A stretch of 64,000 nt of DNA from Variovorax sp. PBS-H4 (GTDB lineage Bacteria > Pseudomonadota > Gammaproteobacteria > Burkholderiales > Burkholderiaceae_C), in NCBI RefSeq assembly GCF_901827205.1, contig NZ_LR594675.1:372001-436000 (forward strand). The letters are read 5' to 3'. This document shows, piece by piece, positions 27,381 to 36,287 of this stretch. The notes beneath the pieces were generated by a model. That model did no database searches. It saw only the letters and a list, made by a program, of their open reading frames with translations, and had not been told where the DNA came from. The translations under genes and the position numbers were made by a program. Every line of letters begins with the position of its first letter. Position 1 is the first letter of the stretch.

Positions 27381-27898
27381 TCATGCGTCCCGGCCACCAG
27401 CAGCTGCTGCTGCCCGTCAACCCCCTGTTCATCTGGTCGAGCCTGATCGTGGCGCTCCTGATCAACATGGTGCCGATCGGCCGCGCCGCGTGGCTGCCTG
27501 ACCTGCTGGCGTTGGCCATCGTGTTCTGGAGCGTGCACCAGCCGGCGCGCATCGGCATCGGCGCGGCCTTCGCGTTCGGACTGCTGATGGATGTGCATCA
27601 GACCGCGCTTCTGGGGCAGCACGCGCTGTCGTACACCACGCTGGGCTTCTTCGCGATCATGGTCCACCGGCGGCTGCTCTGGTATCCGCTGCTCTCGCAG
27701 GCACTGCAGGTGCTGCCCCTGTTCGCCATCTCGCATCTGATCGAGGTGGCCATCCGCCTGATTGGCGGTGGGATCTTCCCCGGCTGGGGCATCCTGATCG
27801 CGCCGGTGGTCGAGGCGGCCCTCTGGCCCTTCGTGACCTTGCTGCTGCTGGCGCCGCAACGACGCGCCCCGGAACCCGATGCCAACCGGCCGCTGTAA
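27377..27898 (+). CDS. mreD: Rod-shape-determining protein MreD
   Basis: A 173-residue inner-membrane protein with five or six hydrophobic helices. MreD marks are NPLFIWSSLIVALLINMVPI, WLPDLLALAIVFWSVHQP and FAFGLLMDVHQTALLGQHAL, the last holding the conserved GLLxD box. It acts with MreC in the rod complex. The start overlaps the mreC stop by 4 bases, and the next gene mrdA starts 55 bases downstream. Confidence 0.94.
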   Translation: MIMRPGHQQLLLPVNPLFIWSSLIVALLINMVPIGRAAWLPDLLALAIVFWSVHQPARIGIGAAFAFGLLMDVHQTALLGQHALSYTTLGFFAIMVHRRLLWYPLLSQALQVLPLFAISHLIEVAIRLIGGGIFPGWGILIAPVVEAALWPFVTLLLLAPQRRAPEPDANRPL

Positions 27899-27953
27899 CA
27901 GCCCCGCTCGCCGTCTTGCTACGTGGCCGTGGGCAGCGTAGGCTTCGCGCGCC

Positions 27954-29921
27954 ATGACCGAACTCCGCAACGTCGCCGCCGATCTCGCGCGCTTCAGGCA
28001 CCGCGTGCTGGTGATCGGCCTGGTGGTGCTTGTGGCCTTCGGGCTGCTGTGCGCGCGCCTGTTCTTCCTGCAGGTGGTGCGGCACGAGGACCTGGCGGAG
28101 CAGGCCGAAAGCAACCGCACGGCAGTGGTGCCCGTGGTGCCGAACCGTGGCCTCATCCTGGACCGCAATGGCATCGTGCTGGCTTCCAACTACTCGGCCT
28201 ACACGCTGGAGATCACGCCTTCCAAGGTCGACAACCTGGAGGACACCATCGACAGCCTGGGCGAGGTGGTGGAGGTCTCGCAGCGCGACCGCCGCCGTTT
28301 CAAGCGCTTGCGCGAAGACTCGCGCAGCTTCGACTCGATCCCCCTGCGCACCCGCCTGAGCGACGAGGAAGTCGCCCGCTTCGCGGCCCAGCGCTACCGC
28401 TTTCCCGGCGTCGAGATCAAGGCGCGCCTGTTCCGCAACTATCCCAACGGCGAGCTCGCCTCCCACGTGCTCGGCTACATCGGCCGCATCAACCAGCGCG
28501 AGAAGGCCGCGATGGAGGACTGGAGCGAGGAAGACCAGGCCAACTACAAGGGCACCGACTACATCGGCAAGCTGGGGATCGAGCAGAGCTACGAAAAGAC
28601 GCTGCACGGCCAGACCGGGGTCGAGCAGATGGAAACCTCGGCGGGCGGCCGCGCAGTGCGCCGCCTCGGCAGCCATCCGGCCACGCCGGGCAACACAGTC
28701 AAGCTTTCGCTCGACATCAAGCTGCAGAAGCTGATCGAAGACATGTTCGGCGAGCGTCGCGGCGCGCTGGTGGCGATCGATCCCAACTCCGGCGAGATCC
28801 TGGCCTTCGTTTCCAAGCCCACCTTCGATCCCAATCTGTTCGTGGAGGGCATCGACAGCGAGAGTTGGCAGGCGCTCAACGAGTCGATCGACAAGCCGCT
28901 GCTGAACCGGGCGCTGCGCGGCACCTATCCGCCGGGTTCCACCTACAAGCCTTTCATGGCGCTCGCTGCGCTGCAACTCAACAAGCGCGCGCCCAGCCTG
29001 GTCGTCAACGATCCCGGCTTCTACACCTTCGGGGGCCACACTTTCCGAAGCCACGAGGGTGGGCTGGGCGGCGTGGACATGCACCGCGCCATCCAGATGT
29101 CGAGCAACACCTATTTCTATTCGCTCGCGGTGGACATGGGCGTCGATGCCATCCACGACTTCATGAAGCCGCTGGGTTTCGGCCAGATCACCGGCATCGA
29201 CCTCCAGGGCGAGGTGCGGGGCCTGCTGCCCAGCACGACCTGGAAGCGGGAGGCCTACAAGCGTGCCGAGATGAAGAAGTGGTATCCGGGCGAGACCGTA
29301 TCCCTGGGGATCGGCCAGGGCTACAACAGCTTCACCATGCTGCAGCTCGCGGTGGCCGAGGCCACGCTGGCCAATGGCGGCACCAAGTACCGCCCTCACG
29401 TGGTCAAGGCCATCAAGGACACGGTAACCGGCGAGACGAGCGAGCTCCCGCAGGCGCCGGGCGAGAGCCTCGGCTACCAGCCCAAGCACGTGGACCTGGT
29501 GCGCAACGCGCTGGTGGCGGTGAACAAGGGCGGCACCGGCACGCGCGTCTTCGCGGGCGCACCTTACAACTCGGCGGGCAAGACGGGAACCGCACAGGCA
29601 GTGACATGGGGCCAGAACACCAAGTACAACGCCAAGGCGCTTGAGGAGCACCAGCGCGACCACTCGCTGTTCGCGGCCTTCGCGCCGGCCGAGGCGCCGA
29701 AGATCGCGATCGCGGTCATCGTCGAGAACGCCGGCTTCGGCGCAGCAGCGGCGGCGCCCATCGTTCGACGCGTGTTCGACTACTGGCTGGCTGACCAATA
29801 CCCGAACGAGCAGGACCTGGCGGCGGTGCAGGCCGGCAAGGCCGGGGCGCCCATCGGCAAGCCACGCGTGGCGAGCGAGCTGAGCTGGCCCATCGTCAGC
29901 GGCGCTGCGACGGCGCCCTGA
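27954..29921 (+). CDS. mrdA: Peptidoglycan transpeptidase PBP2
   Basis: A 655-residue class B penicillin-binding protein that cross-links lateral wall peptidoglycan. A single N-terminal helix (LVIGLVVLVAFGLLCARLFF) anchors it in the inner membrane. The dimerisation region starts NRGLILDRNGIVLASN. The transpeptidase domain has SxxK with Ser329-Lys332 (GSTYKP), SSN in MSSNTYFYSL, and KTGT in AGKTGTAQ. The C-terminal end is acidic and alanine-rich. rodA does not follow; instead the genome has a non-coding stretch and a convergent oxidoreductase. Confidence 0.96.
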   Translation: MTELRNVAADLARFRHRVLVIGLVVLVAFGLLCARLFFLQVVRHEDLAEQAESNRTAVVPVVPNRGLILDRNGIVLASNYSAYTLEITPSKVDNLEDTIDSLGEVVEVSQRDRRRFKRLREDSRSFDSIPLRTRLSDEEVARFAAQRYRFPGVEIKARLFRNYPNGELASHVLGYIGRINQREKAAMEDWSEEDQANYKGTDYIGKLGIEQSYEKTLHGQTGVEQMETSAGGRAVRRLGSHPATPGNTVKLSLDIKLQKLIEDMFGERRGALVAIDPNSGEILAFVSKPTFDPNLFVEGIDSESWQALNESIDKPLLNRALRGTYPPGSTYKPFMALAALQLNKRAPSLVVNDPGFYTFGGHTFRSHEGGLGGVDMHRAIQMSSNTYFYSLAVDMGVDAIHDFMKPLGFGQITGIDLQGEVRGLLPSTTWKREAYKRAEMKKWYPGETVSLGIGQGYNSFTMLQLAVAEATLANGGTKYRPHVVKAIKDTVTGETSELPQAPGESLGYQPKHVDLVRNALVAVNKGGTGTRVFAGAPYNSAGKTGTAQAVTWGQNTKYNAKALEEHQRDHSLFAAFAPAEAPKIAIAVIVENAGFGAAAAAPIVRRVFDYWLADQYPNEQDLAAVQAGKAGAPIGKPRVASELSWPIVSGAATAP

Positions 29922-30018
29922 ACTGCGCGCCAGGCAATCGAATGGCCTCCGCAGAGGGAGGCGCTGAAGCGCCCTTTTCATGGGCGTTCGGCGAGTGCCT
30001 CCAAGCCGACCGCGGGCC

Positions 30019-30046
30019 AAAGAAAAAGGCGCCGACCAGCGGCGCC
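30019..30046 (-). terminator. Second of two minus-strand terminators
   Basis: Read on the minus strand, GGCGCCG-CTGGT-CGGCGCC (a perfect 7-bp stem, 30028-30046) is followed by TTTTTCTTT (30019-30027). In the plus direction only TTGTC follows, so it would be weak for mrdA. Confidence 0.75.
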
Positions 30047-30051
30047 TTGTC

Positions 30052-30079
30052 AAAAAAACCGGCATCTCGTGCGGATGCC
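30052..30079 (-). terminator. First of two minus-strand terminators
   Basis: On the minus strand GGCATC-CGCACGA-GATGCC (6-bp stem, 30061-30079) is followed by GG and seven T (30052-30058). It ends transcription coming from the GMC oxidoreductase or from a small RNA between that gene and here. Confidence 0.75.
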
Positions 30080-30215
30080 TTGTCTGTAGCCTCTGTTCTA
30101 GTTCTTCTCCAAGTTGTCTCCTCGGTCCCCCGCGCTGCGGGCAGGCCCGTTTGCGAGTGGCGAGACTTTAGGCGGATGCACCGTGGCAGTGCATCGGGGA
30201 TTACCCGCCACTGCG
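30080..30215 (-). ncRNA. Candidate structured RNA or long 3' UTR
   Basis: The 320 bases between mrdA and the GMC gene hold no credible protein gene. On the minus strand they fold into several stems: GATGCAC-N7-GTGCATC (30175-30195), enclosed by GGCGG/CCGCC-like arms, and CCCGC-AGC-GCGGG (30129-30141), and end in two terminators. Short stretches TCGCAAACGGGCC and GGCTACAG recall parts of the 6S RNA closing stem, but the distance between them is about half that of E. coli 6S RNA. No convincing promoter was found, so a 3' UTR-derived RNA of the GMC transcript is equally possible. Confidence 0.35.
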
Positions 30216-30241
30216 CAACAAGTAGAAACAAAAGGTGCCAC

Positions 30242-31876
30242 TCAGGCTCCTTCCGTGCCGATGATCCAGCCCGCCGCCTTCTCGGCGATCATCAGCGTGG
30301 GACTGTTGGTGTTGCCGCTCGTGATGGTCGGCATTGCGCTGGCATCGACCACCCGCAGGCCGGCAATGCCGCGCACCCGCAGCCGTGAATCCAGCACGGC
30401 CATCGGATCCCCATCGGCACCCATGCGGGTGGTGCCCACCGGATGGAAGATGGTGGTCGCGATGTCGCCGGCCAGCCGCGCCAGGTCCTCGTCGCTCTGG
30501 TACTCGGCGCCGGGCTTCCATTCCTCCGGCCGGTACTTCGCCAGCGCGGGCTGGGCCACGATGCGGCGCGTCACCCGCAGCGAGTCTGCGGCCACCTTGC
30601 GGTCTTCCTCGGTGCTCAGGTAGCAGGGGGCGATGGCCGGTGCATCGGAAAAGCGGTGGCTCTTGATCTGCACCGTGCCGCGGCTGGTCGGATTCAGGTT
30701 GCACACGCTCGCGGTGAAGGCCGGGAAGCCGTGCAGCGGCTCGCCGAATGCCTCGAGCGAGAGCGGCTGCACGTGGTATTCGAGGTTCGGCCACGCGTGC
30801 TCGGGCCCGCTGCGGGTGAAGGCGCCGAGCTGCGAGGGCGCCATGCTCATCGGGCCGCTGCGCTTCAGCAGGTACTCGAAAGCGATCTTCGCCTTGCCGT
30901 AATAGGAAGAAGCCAGCACGTTGAGCGTGGGGGCGTCCTTGATCTTGTAGACCGCGCGGATCTGCAGATGGTCCTGCAGGTTGGCGCCGACGCCCGGGGC
31001 GTCGAGCGCCACTTCGATGCCGTGACGGCGCAGCAGCTCGGCCGGCCCTACGCCCGAGAGCTGCAGGATCTGCGGCGAGCCGATGCTGCCGGCGCACAGG
31101 ATCACTTCGCGGGCCGCGCGGGCGACGACCATCTCGTGGCCGTCCCAGACCTGCACGCCGCCGCAATGCCGGCGGCCATCGGGGGCGGGTTCGAGCAGCA
31201 GGCGCGACACCTGCGCGCCGGTCCACAGTTCGAAGTTGGGGCGGCCGTAGCAGGTAGGCCGCAGGAAGGCCTTGGCGGTGTTCCAGCGCCAGCCATTCTT
31301 CTGGTTGACTTGGAAATAGCCCACGCCCTCGTTGCTGCCGCGGTTGAAGTCGGTCGAATGCGGGATCCCGGCCTGCTCGGCGGCCTGGGCGAAGGCGTCC
31401 AGGATGTCCCAGCGCAGGCGCTGGCGCTCGACCCGCCACTCGCCGCCGGCGCCGTGCATTTCGTCGGCGCCCAGGTAGTAGTCCTCGTGCTGCTTGAAGG
31501 CGGGCAGCACCTGGTCCCAGCGCCAGGTCTCGTCGCCGGTGAGCTGCGCCCATTGCTCGTAGTCGCGCGACTGGCCGCGCATGTAGATCATGCCGTTGAT
31601 GGAGGACGAGCCGCCCAGTGTCTTGCCGCGGGGATAGCGCAGGCTGCGGCCGTTGAGGCCGGCATCGGGCTCGGTCGTGTAGAGCCAGTCGGTACGCGGG
31701 TTGCCGATGCAGTAGAGATAGCCCACGGGAATGTGGATCCAGTGGTAGTCGTCCTTGCGGCCGGCTTCGATCAGCAGCACGCGTCGGTTCCTGTCGGCAC
31801 TCAGGCGGTTGGCCATCAGGGCCCCGGCGGTGCCGGCGCCGACGATGATGTAGTCGAAGGTGGTGTCGTCGTTCAT
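30242..31876 (-). CDS. GMC-family FAD oxidoreductase (choline dehydrogenase-like)
   Basis: A 544-residue FAD enzyme oxidising an alcohol. The ADP-binding motif is FDYIIVGAGTAGALMANRLS. The first GMC signature is in YPRGKTLGGSSSINGMIYMR, and the second is AAREVILCAGSIGSPQIL. The active-site His is in TIFHPVGTTRMG and the paired Asn in SGNTNSPTLMIAEKAA. ATG at 31876 begins 11 codons after an in-frame earlier one and fits the family's start just before the Rossmann strand. Substrate is unknown; relatives oxidise choline, polyethylene glycol or aliphatic alcohols. It is divergent from the lipid-transport operon. Confidence 0.9.
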   Translation of the reverse strand: MNDDTTFDYIIVGAGTAGALMANRLSADRNRRVLLIEAGRKDDYHWIHIPVGYLYCIGNPRTDWLYTTEPDAGLNGRSLRYPRGKTLGGSSSINGMIYMRGQSRDYEQWAQLTGDETWRWDQVLPAFKQHEDYYLGADEMHGAGGEWRVERQRLRWDILDAFAQAAEQAGIPHSTDFNRGSNEGVGYFQVNQKNGWRWNTAKAFLRPTCYGRPNFELWTGAQVSRLLLEPAPDGRRHCGGVQVWDGHEMVVARAAREVILCAGSIGSPQILQLSGVGPAELLRRHGIEVALDAPGVGANLQDHLQIRAVYKIKDAPTLNVLASSYYGKAKIAFEYLLKRSGPMSMAPSQLGAFTRSGPEHAWPNLEYHVQPLSLEAFGEPLHGFPAFTASVCNLNPTSRGTVQIKSHRFSDAPAIAPCYLSTEEDRKVAADSLRVTRRIVAQPALAKYRPEEWKPGAEYQSDEDLARLAGDIATTIFHPVGTTRMGADGDPMAVLDSRLRVRGIAGLRVVDASAMPTITSGNTNSPTLMIAEKAAGWIIGTEGA

Positions 31877-32010
31877 GGGGGTTGGGCATTGTGGCAAAGG
31901 CCCGCCCATTGCGCGACCGCCTACGCCTGGGCGCGGCGAAAGGGTGGGAGCCTGTCAAGTGCGGCGGTTACGATGTTGCGATCTCCGTTCTGCAGAAGCG
32001 CCCACCCTCC

Positions 32011-33180
32011 ATGTCGACTGTTCCGCCGCCGACCGCCTCCGCGCAAGACGCCGACAGTGTGCGCCCTCGCGTCGAGCAGCGCGAGGAGGCCGGCGCCGAG
32101 TGGGCGGTCGCCAGCGGCTGCTGGACAGCGATGGCCATGTCCTCGCGGACCAGCTGGGACGCTCTCGAGAAGAGCCTCAAGGGCGCGCCGGCACAGGACG
32201 GCCGGGCCTGGGACCTGCGTCCCATCGACCAGCTCGACCACATCGGCGCCCAGCTGCTGTGGAACCACTGGCAGCACGCATGGCCGGCGCGACTGGAGCT
32301 GGAGTCGCAGCACAAGGCCGTGCTCGACCAGGTGGCGCAATACACCTGCCGCGCGCCGGCCGAGCCGGGCAAGACCCTGGCCGAGCGCCTGCGCGACTTC
32401 GCCCACATCGGCCCGCGCATCTTCTTCGTCGCGCGCGACTTCCTGCGCCTGATCGGCCAGCTCACCCTCGACATCGGCAGGCTGCTGCGCGCGCCGCACC
32501 GCGCGCCCTGGCGCGATTTCTCGGGCCACCTCTACCACTTCGGTGCCACTGCGCTGCCGATCACCGCGCTGGTGGGCCTGCTGATCGGCGTGGTGCTGGC
32601 CTACCTGACCTCCCAGCAATTGCGCCAATACGGGGGCGAGGCTTTCATCGTCAACATCCTCGGCCTGTCGCTGATCCGGGAACTCGGGCCGGTGCTGGCG
32701 GCGGTGCTGATCGCCGGCCGCTCCGGCTCGGCGATCACCGCTCAGATCGGCGTGATGCGCGTGACCGAGGAACTCGACGCGATGCGCGTGATGGGCATCC
32801 CGCACGGCTTCCGCCTGGTCATGCCGCGGGTGCTGGCGCTCGCCATCGCGATGCCGCTGATCAGCATGTGGACCTCGATGGCGGCACTGTTGGGCGGCAT
32901 GATCGCGGCCGATCTCACGCTGGACATCGGGCCGGCGTATTTCATGACGGCGCTGCCGCGCGCGGTGCCGTTGAGCAATCTGTGGCTCGCGATGGGCAAG
33001 TCGGCGGTTTTCGGCGTGATGATTGCCCTGATCGCCTGCTACTTCGGCATGAAGGTCAAGCCCAACACCGAGAGTCTGGGCCGCGGCACCACGTCTTCCG
33101 TCGTGGCCTCGATTACGGTCGTCATCCTGGTCGATGCACTGTTCGCGGTGCTGTTCAGAGGCGTGGGGTTCAGGGCATGA
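32011..33180 (+). CDS. MlaE-family ABC permease with N-terminal STAS-like domain
   Basis: A 389-residue permease of a lipid-transport (MCE) system. Residues about 25-110 look like a STAS domain: WAVASGCWTAMAMSSRTSWD, then AWDLRPIDQLDHIGAQLLW. In the E. coli Mla system this domain is the separate protein MlaB. The permease part, about residues 150-389, has GEAFIVNILGLSLIRELGPV, AGRSGSAITAQIGVMRVTEE and LDAMRVMGI, which are MlaE signatures, and five or six membrane segments. ATG at 32011 was chosen as the first start giving an intact STAS fold. The ATPase follows 34 bases later. Confidence 0.9.
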   Translation: MSTVPPPTASAQDADSVRPRVEQREEAGAEWAVASGCWTAMAMSSRTSWDALEKSLKGAPAQDGRAWDLRPIDQLDHIGAQLLWNHWQHAWPARLELESQHKAVLDQVAQYTCRAPAEPGKTLAERLRDFAHIGPRIFFVARDFLRLIGQLTLDIGRLLRAPHRAPWRDFSGHLYHFGATALPITALVGLLIGVVLAYLTSQQLRQYGGEAFIVNILGLSLIRELGPVLAAVLIAGRSGSAITAQIGVMRVTEELDAMRVMGIPHGFRLVMPRVLALAIAMPLISMWTSMAALLGGMIAADLTLDIGPAYFMTALPRAVPLSNLWLAMGKSAVFGVMIALIACYFGMKVKPNTESLGRGTTSSVVASITVVILVDALFAVLFRGVGFRA

Positions 33181-33214
33181 GACGCCCGGCCGCTCCGAAG
33201 GCGAAGGTGCTCCT

Positions 33215-34072
33215 GTGAGCAGCACAAACAGCGCCAGCCAGGCACCGGCGGTCGTCGAGATCCGCAAGCTCTGGACCGTTTTCGAGTCGCCGGAGGGCGA
33301 CCAGGTGGTGCACCGCGACCTCAACCTGACCATCCATCGCGGCGAGGTGCTGTCGCTGGTGGGCGGCTCGGGCACCGGGAAGACCGTGCTCCTGCGCCAG
33401 ATCCTGGGACTGGAGCATCCCGACCGGGGCGAAGTTTCGGTGCTCGGTCATCCGCCCGGCCGGATGAGTGCGACGGGCGCAGCCAACGTCGGCATGCTGT
33501 TCCAGCACGGCGCCTTGTTCTCGGCCTTCAGCGTGCTCGACAACATCGCCTTTCCGCTGCGAGAGCTCAAGCTGCTGCCCGATGACCTGATCCGCGATGC
33601 AGCGCTGGTCAAGCTGCAGATGGTCGGCCTCGAGCCGCAGCACGCCACCAAGAGCCCGTCCGACCTCTCGGGCGGCATGATCAAGCGGGTGGCGCTGGCG
33701 CGTGCGCTGATCATGGATCCGCCGCTGCTCCTGCTCGACGAGCCCACCGCGGGACTGGACCCGGAAAGCGCCGACGGCTTCTGCAACCTGCTGCGGGGCC
33801 TGCACAAGGAGCTTGGGCTCACTGTGGTCATGGTCACGCACGACCTCGACACCCTGTTCGACCTCAGCACCCGCATCGCCGTGCTGGCCGACCAGCGCGT
33901 GATCGTCGCGGGCACCGCGCGCGACGTGATTGCGTATCCGCATCCCTTCATCCACGAATATTTCCTCGGCGGCCGCGGCCAGCGTGCCATGGAAGCCCTG
34001 CACGAAGGCGCGCCCTCGGCGCTTGTCGCGGGGCGCCCCGGCGCGCGCGTGGCCTCATTCACTGAAAGGTAG
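33215..34072 (+). CDS. MlaF-like ABC transporter ATPase
   Basis: A 285-residue ATPase that powers the MlaE-type permease. Walker A is GGSGTGKTVLL, the signature LSGGMIKRVALARA, Walker B LLLLDEPTAGLDPES and the switch His in MVTHDLDTLF. LFQHGALFSAFSVLDNIAFP is the Q-loop region typical of MlaF. The start is GTG at 33215 with GAAGG seven bases ahead. The last 45 residues (EALHEGAPSALVAGRPGARV and onward) extend past the ABC fold, like the C-terminal tail that MlaF uses to contact its partner. It is 5 bases from the MCE gene. Confidence 0.93.
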   Translation: MSSTNSASQAPAVVEIRKLWTVFESPEGDQVVHRDLNLTIHRGEVLSLVGGSGTGKTVLLRQILGLEHPDRGEVSVLGHPPGRMSATGAANVGMLFQHGALFSAFSVLDNIAFPLRELKLLPDDLIRDAALVKLQMVGLEPQHATKSPSDLSGGMIKRVALARALIMDPPLLLLDEPTAGLDPESADGFCNLLRGLHKELGLTVVMVTHDLDTLFDLSTRIAVLADQRVIVAGTARDVIAYPHPFIHEYFLGGRGQRAMEALHEGAPSALVAGRPGARVASFTER

Positions 34073-34077
34073 CTGCC

Positions 34078-35055
34078 ATGGAAAACAAGGCCCATGCCAT
34101 CGCCGCCGGCGCCTTCGTGCTCGGCCTGATCGCGGCGCTGATCGCGCTGGTGCTCTGGCTCACGCGGGACAACACGGTGCGCAATATCTACGAGCTGTCC
34201 ACGCGCGACGCCGTGAGCGGCCTGCAGCCGCAGGCCATGGTGCGCTACCGCGGCATCGCCGTCGGCAAGGTGACGTCGATCGACTTCGATCCCAAGGTCA
34301 AGGGCAATGTGCGGGTGCGCATCACGGTCGACCAGCGGGTGCCGCTCACCACGTCGAGCTATGCCACGCTGGCTTACCAGGGTGTGACCGGCCTGGCCTT
34401 CATTGCGCTGGACGACAAGGGCGAATCGCAGGCGACCCTGACGCCCAACAACGACGACCCGCCACGCATCCCGCTCAAGCCCTCGATGCTGGCCCAGCTC
34501 CAGGACCGCGGCGAAGCCATCATCGGCCAGATCGAGGAGGTGACGAAGCGCGCCAACGTGCTGCTGGGCGACCCCAACCAGAAGCGCATTGCCGATGCGC
34601 TGGAGAACATCGCGCAAGCCACGGCCAGCGCCAACCAGCTCACGCGCTCGCTCGACAACACGGTCAAGAACGGGCTCAACCCGGCGCTGGCGGCGCTTCC
34701 GCCGCTGATGGAACGCACGAGGGACACGCTGGGCACCGTGAAGACGGCGGCCACCGACGTCTCGCGCGTGGCGAACAACGCGAACACCACGGTGACGCGC
34801 CTGAACGCCAAGGACGGCCCGGTCGAGCGCCTGAGCGAGGGCACCCGGGCGTTGGCGCAGGCGGTCGACTCCTTCAACGCCGCGACCCTGCCGCGCGTGA
34901 ACCGCGTGGCCGACGACACCTCGCGCGCGGTGCGTCGGCTCGGCCGCACGGCGGACAGCATCAACGACAACCCGCAATCGCTGCTCTTCGGCAACGGCGG
35001 CGTGGTGGCCGGGCCGGGCGAGCCCGGCTTCTCCGCGCCCGCCGCGCGCCGCTGA
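34078..35055 (+). CDS. MlaD/MCE-domain substrate-binding protein
   Basis: A 325-residue protein anchored by one N-terminal helix (AIAAGAFVLGLIAALIALVL). The MCE domain is at about residues 40-120, with VSGLQPQAMVRYRGIAVGKV and the family's YQGVTGLAFIAL. The region from about 135 to 290 is helical and probably forms an elongated tube or coiled coil in the periplasm. It should form a hexameric ring that carries phospholipid between membranes. It is the third gene of the operon. Confidence 0.93.
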   Translation: MENKAHAIAAGAFVLGLIAALIALVLWLTRDNTVRNIYELSTRDAVSGLQPQAMVRYRGIAVGKVTSIDFDPKVKGNVRVRITVDQRVPLTTSSYATLAYQGVTGLAFIALDDKGESQATLTPNNDDPPRIPLKPSMLAQLQDRGEAIIGQIEEVTKRANVLLGDPNQKRIADALENIAQATASANQLTRSLDNTVKNGLNPALAALPPLMERTRDTLGTVKTAATDVSRVANNANTTVTRLNAKDGPVERLSEGTRALAQAVDSFNAATLPRVNRVADDTSRAVRRLGRTADSINDNPQSLLFGNGGVVAGPGEPGFSAPAARR

Positions 35056-35067
35056 ACCGTCACGAAC

Positions 35068-35748
35068 ATGAAGAACAACGCACACCTTTGCACGCCGACG
35101 CGCGCCCGGCGCCTTTCCGCTATGGCCGCGCTTGCAGGCGCCGCGCTGCTCATGGGGGGCTGCGGCGCGTTGCCCGACAAGCCCGCCCGCGCGACGCTCT
35201 ACGACTTCGGGCCCAACCTTGCGGCGGCCGTCGCGCCATCATCGGCAAACGCTTCGGTTCTGCCGCCGATCGCGCTGGCCGAGATCGACGCCAGCATGCG
35301 GCTCGAAGGCACGCAACTGCTCTATCGGCTGGGCTACAGCGACCCCAACGAGCTGAGGCCCTATGGCCAGGCGCGTTGGAGCCTCGCGCCTGCGCAGCTG
35401 CTGCACCAGCGGCTGCGCGATGCGCTCGCCGCCCGCCGTACCGTGCTGGGCCCGGAGGAGAGCGCGACCATCGCACGTTCCGAGGGGCGGACGCCGGACA
35501 CCCTGCGCGTGACACTCGATGAATTCAGCCACTACTTCGAATCGCCGTCCACGAGCGCGGGCCTGGTGCGGCTGCGTGCCACGCTGATCCGCGGCGGCAG
35601 CGGGGGCGACCGCGTGCTGGCGCAGCGCAGCTTCGCGGTGCAGCGTCCGGCGCCAACCGCCGACGCGGCCGGCGGCGTGAAGGGCCTGGCGGCGGCAAGC
35701 GATGCGGCAGTGGCCGAAATCGTGGCCTGGGTGGATCAGCCTCGCTGA
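35068..35748 (+). CDS. ABC-type transport auxiliary lipoprotein (PqiC-like)
   Basis: A 226-residue lipoprotein: signal AALAGAALLMGGCGAL with the lipid-modified Cys in GGC. The remaining sequence, YDFGP near the start, LAEIDASMRLEGTQLLYRLG and the RWSLAPAQLLHQRLRDAL segment, matches the ABC-transport auxiliary component family (PF03886, PqiC). Such proteins sit in the outer membrane facing the MCE protein. It closes the STAS-permease, ATPase, MCE, lipoprotein operon, 12 bases after the MCE stop. Confidence 0.88.
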   Translation: MKNNAHLCTPTRARRLSAMAALAGAALLMGGCGALPDKPARATLYDFGPNLAAAVAPSSANASVLPPIALAEIDASMRLEGTQLLYRLGYSDPNELRPYGQARWSLAPAQLLHQRLRDALAARRTVLGPEESATIARSEGRTPDTLRVTLDEFSHYFESPSTSAGLVRLRATLIRGGSGGDRVLAQRSFAVQRPAPTADAAGGVKGLAAASDAAVAEIVAWVDQPR

Positions 35749-35758
35749 GGCCCTCGCC

Positions 35759-36283
35759 ATGGGCCACCCGGCTGCTCGGAAGGCCAATAGCACCTTGGCT
35801 GAAGGCGGAGGTTCAACAGTCAGCCGCATCGGCCTGATATCGGACACGCACGGGCTGCTGCGGCCCGAGGCGCTGGCCTTCCTGCAGGGCTGCGAGCACA
35901 TCGTGCATGGCGGCGATATCGGGCACCCGCACATCCTCGAGCAACTGGCGGCGATCGCGCCCGTGACGGCGGTGCGCGGCAACAACGACCGCAGTCCCTG
36001 GGCCGATGCCGTGCCCGACACGGCGAGCTTGCAACTGCACGGGGTGCGGCTCTATGTCATTCATGATCTCGCCGAGCTGCAGATCGATCCCGCGGAAGAG
36101 GGGGTGCGGGTGGTGGTGTGCGGGCATTCGCACCAGCCCAAGGCCGAGGAGCGCGGGGGCGTCTGGTACGTCAATCCCGGCAGTGCCGGCCCGCCGCGCT
36201 TCCGGCTGCCGATTTCGGCGGCGGAACTGAAGCTCGACGGCGGCGTCGTCACCCCGCGGATCGTCGAGCTGGTAAAGCGCTGA
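35759..36283 (+). CDS. MJ0936/YfcE-family metallophosphoesterase
   Basis: A 174-residue calcineurin-fold phosphodiesterase. Metal ligands are all visible: ISDTHG, VHGGDIG, RGNNDRSPW, CGHSHQPK and NPGSAGPPR. Relatives hydrolyse bis-pNPP in vitro; the cellular substrate is unknown. The ATG at 35759 gives about 20 residues before the first strand, more than usual; a TTG further in could be the true start. It is 10 bases downstream of the lipoprotein gene, so it may be carried on the same transcript without functional link. Confidence 0.88.
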   Translation: MGHPAARKANSTLAEGGGSTVSRIGLISDTHGLLRPEALAFLQGCEHIVHGGDIGHPHILEQLAAIAPVTAVRGNNDRSPWADAVPDTASLQLHGVRLYVIHDLAELQIDPAEEGVRVVVCGHSHQPKAEERGGVWYVNPGSAGPPRFRLPISAAELKLDGGVVTPRIVELVKR

Positions 36284-36287
36284 GGGC

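Noticed and set aside
30080..30240. Firm call of 6S RNA (ssrS)
   Set aside because: Two short matches to the closing stem exist, but the interval between them is about half the expected length and no promoter is visible; kept only as a candidate structured RNA.
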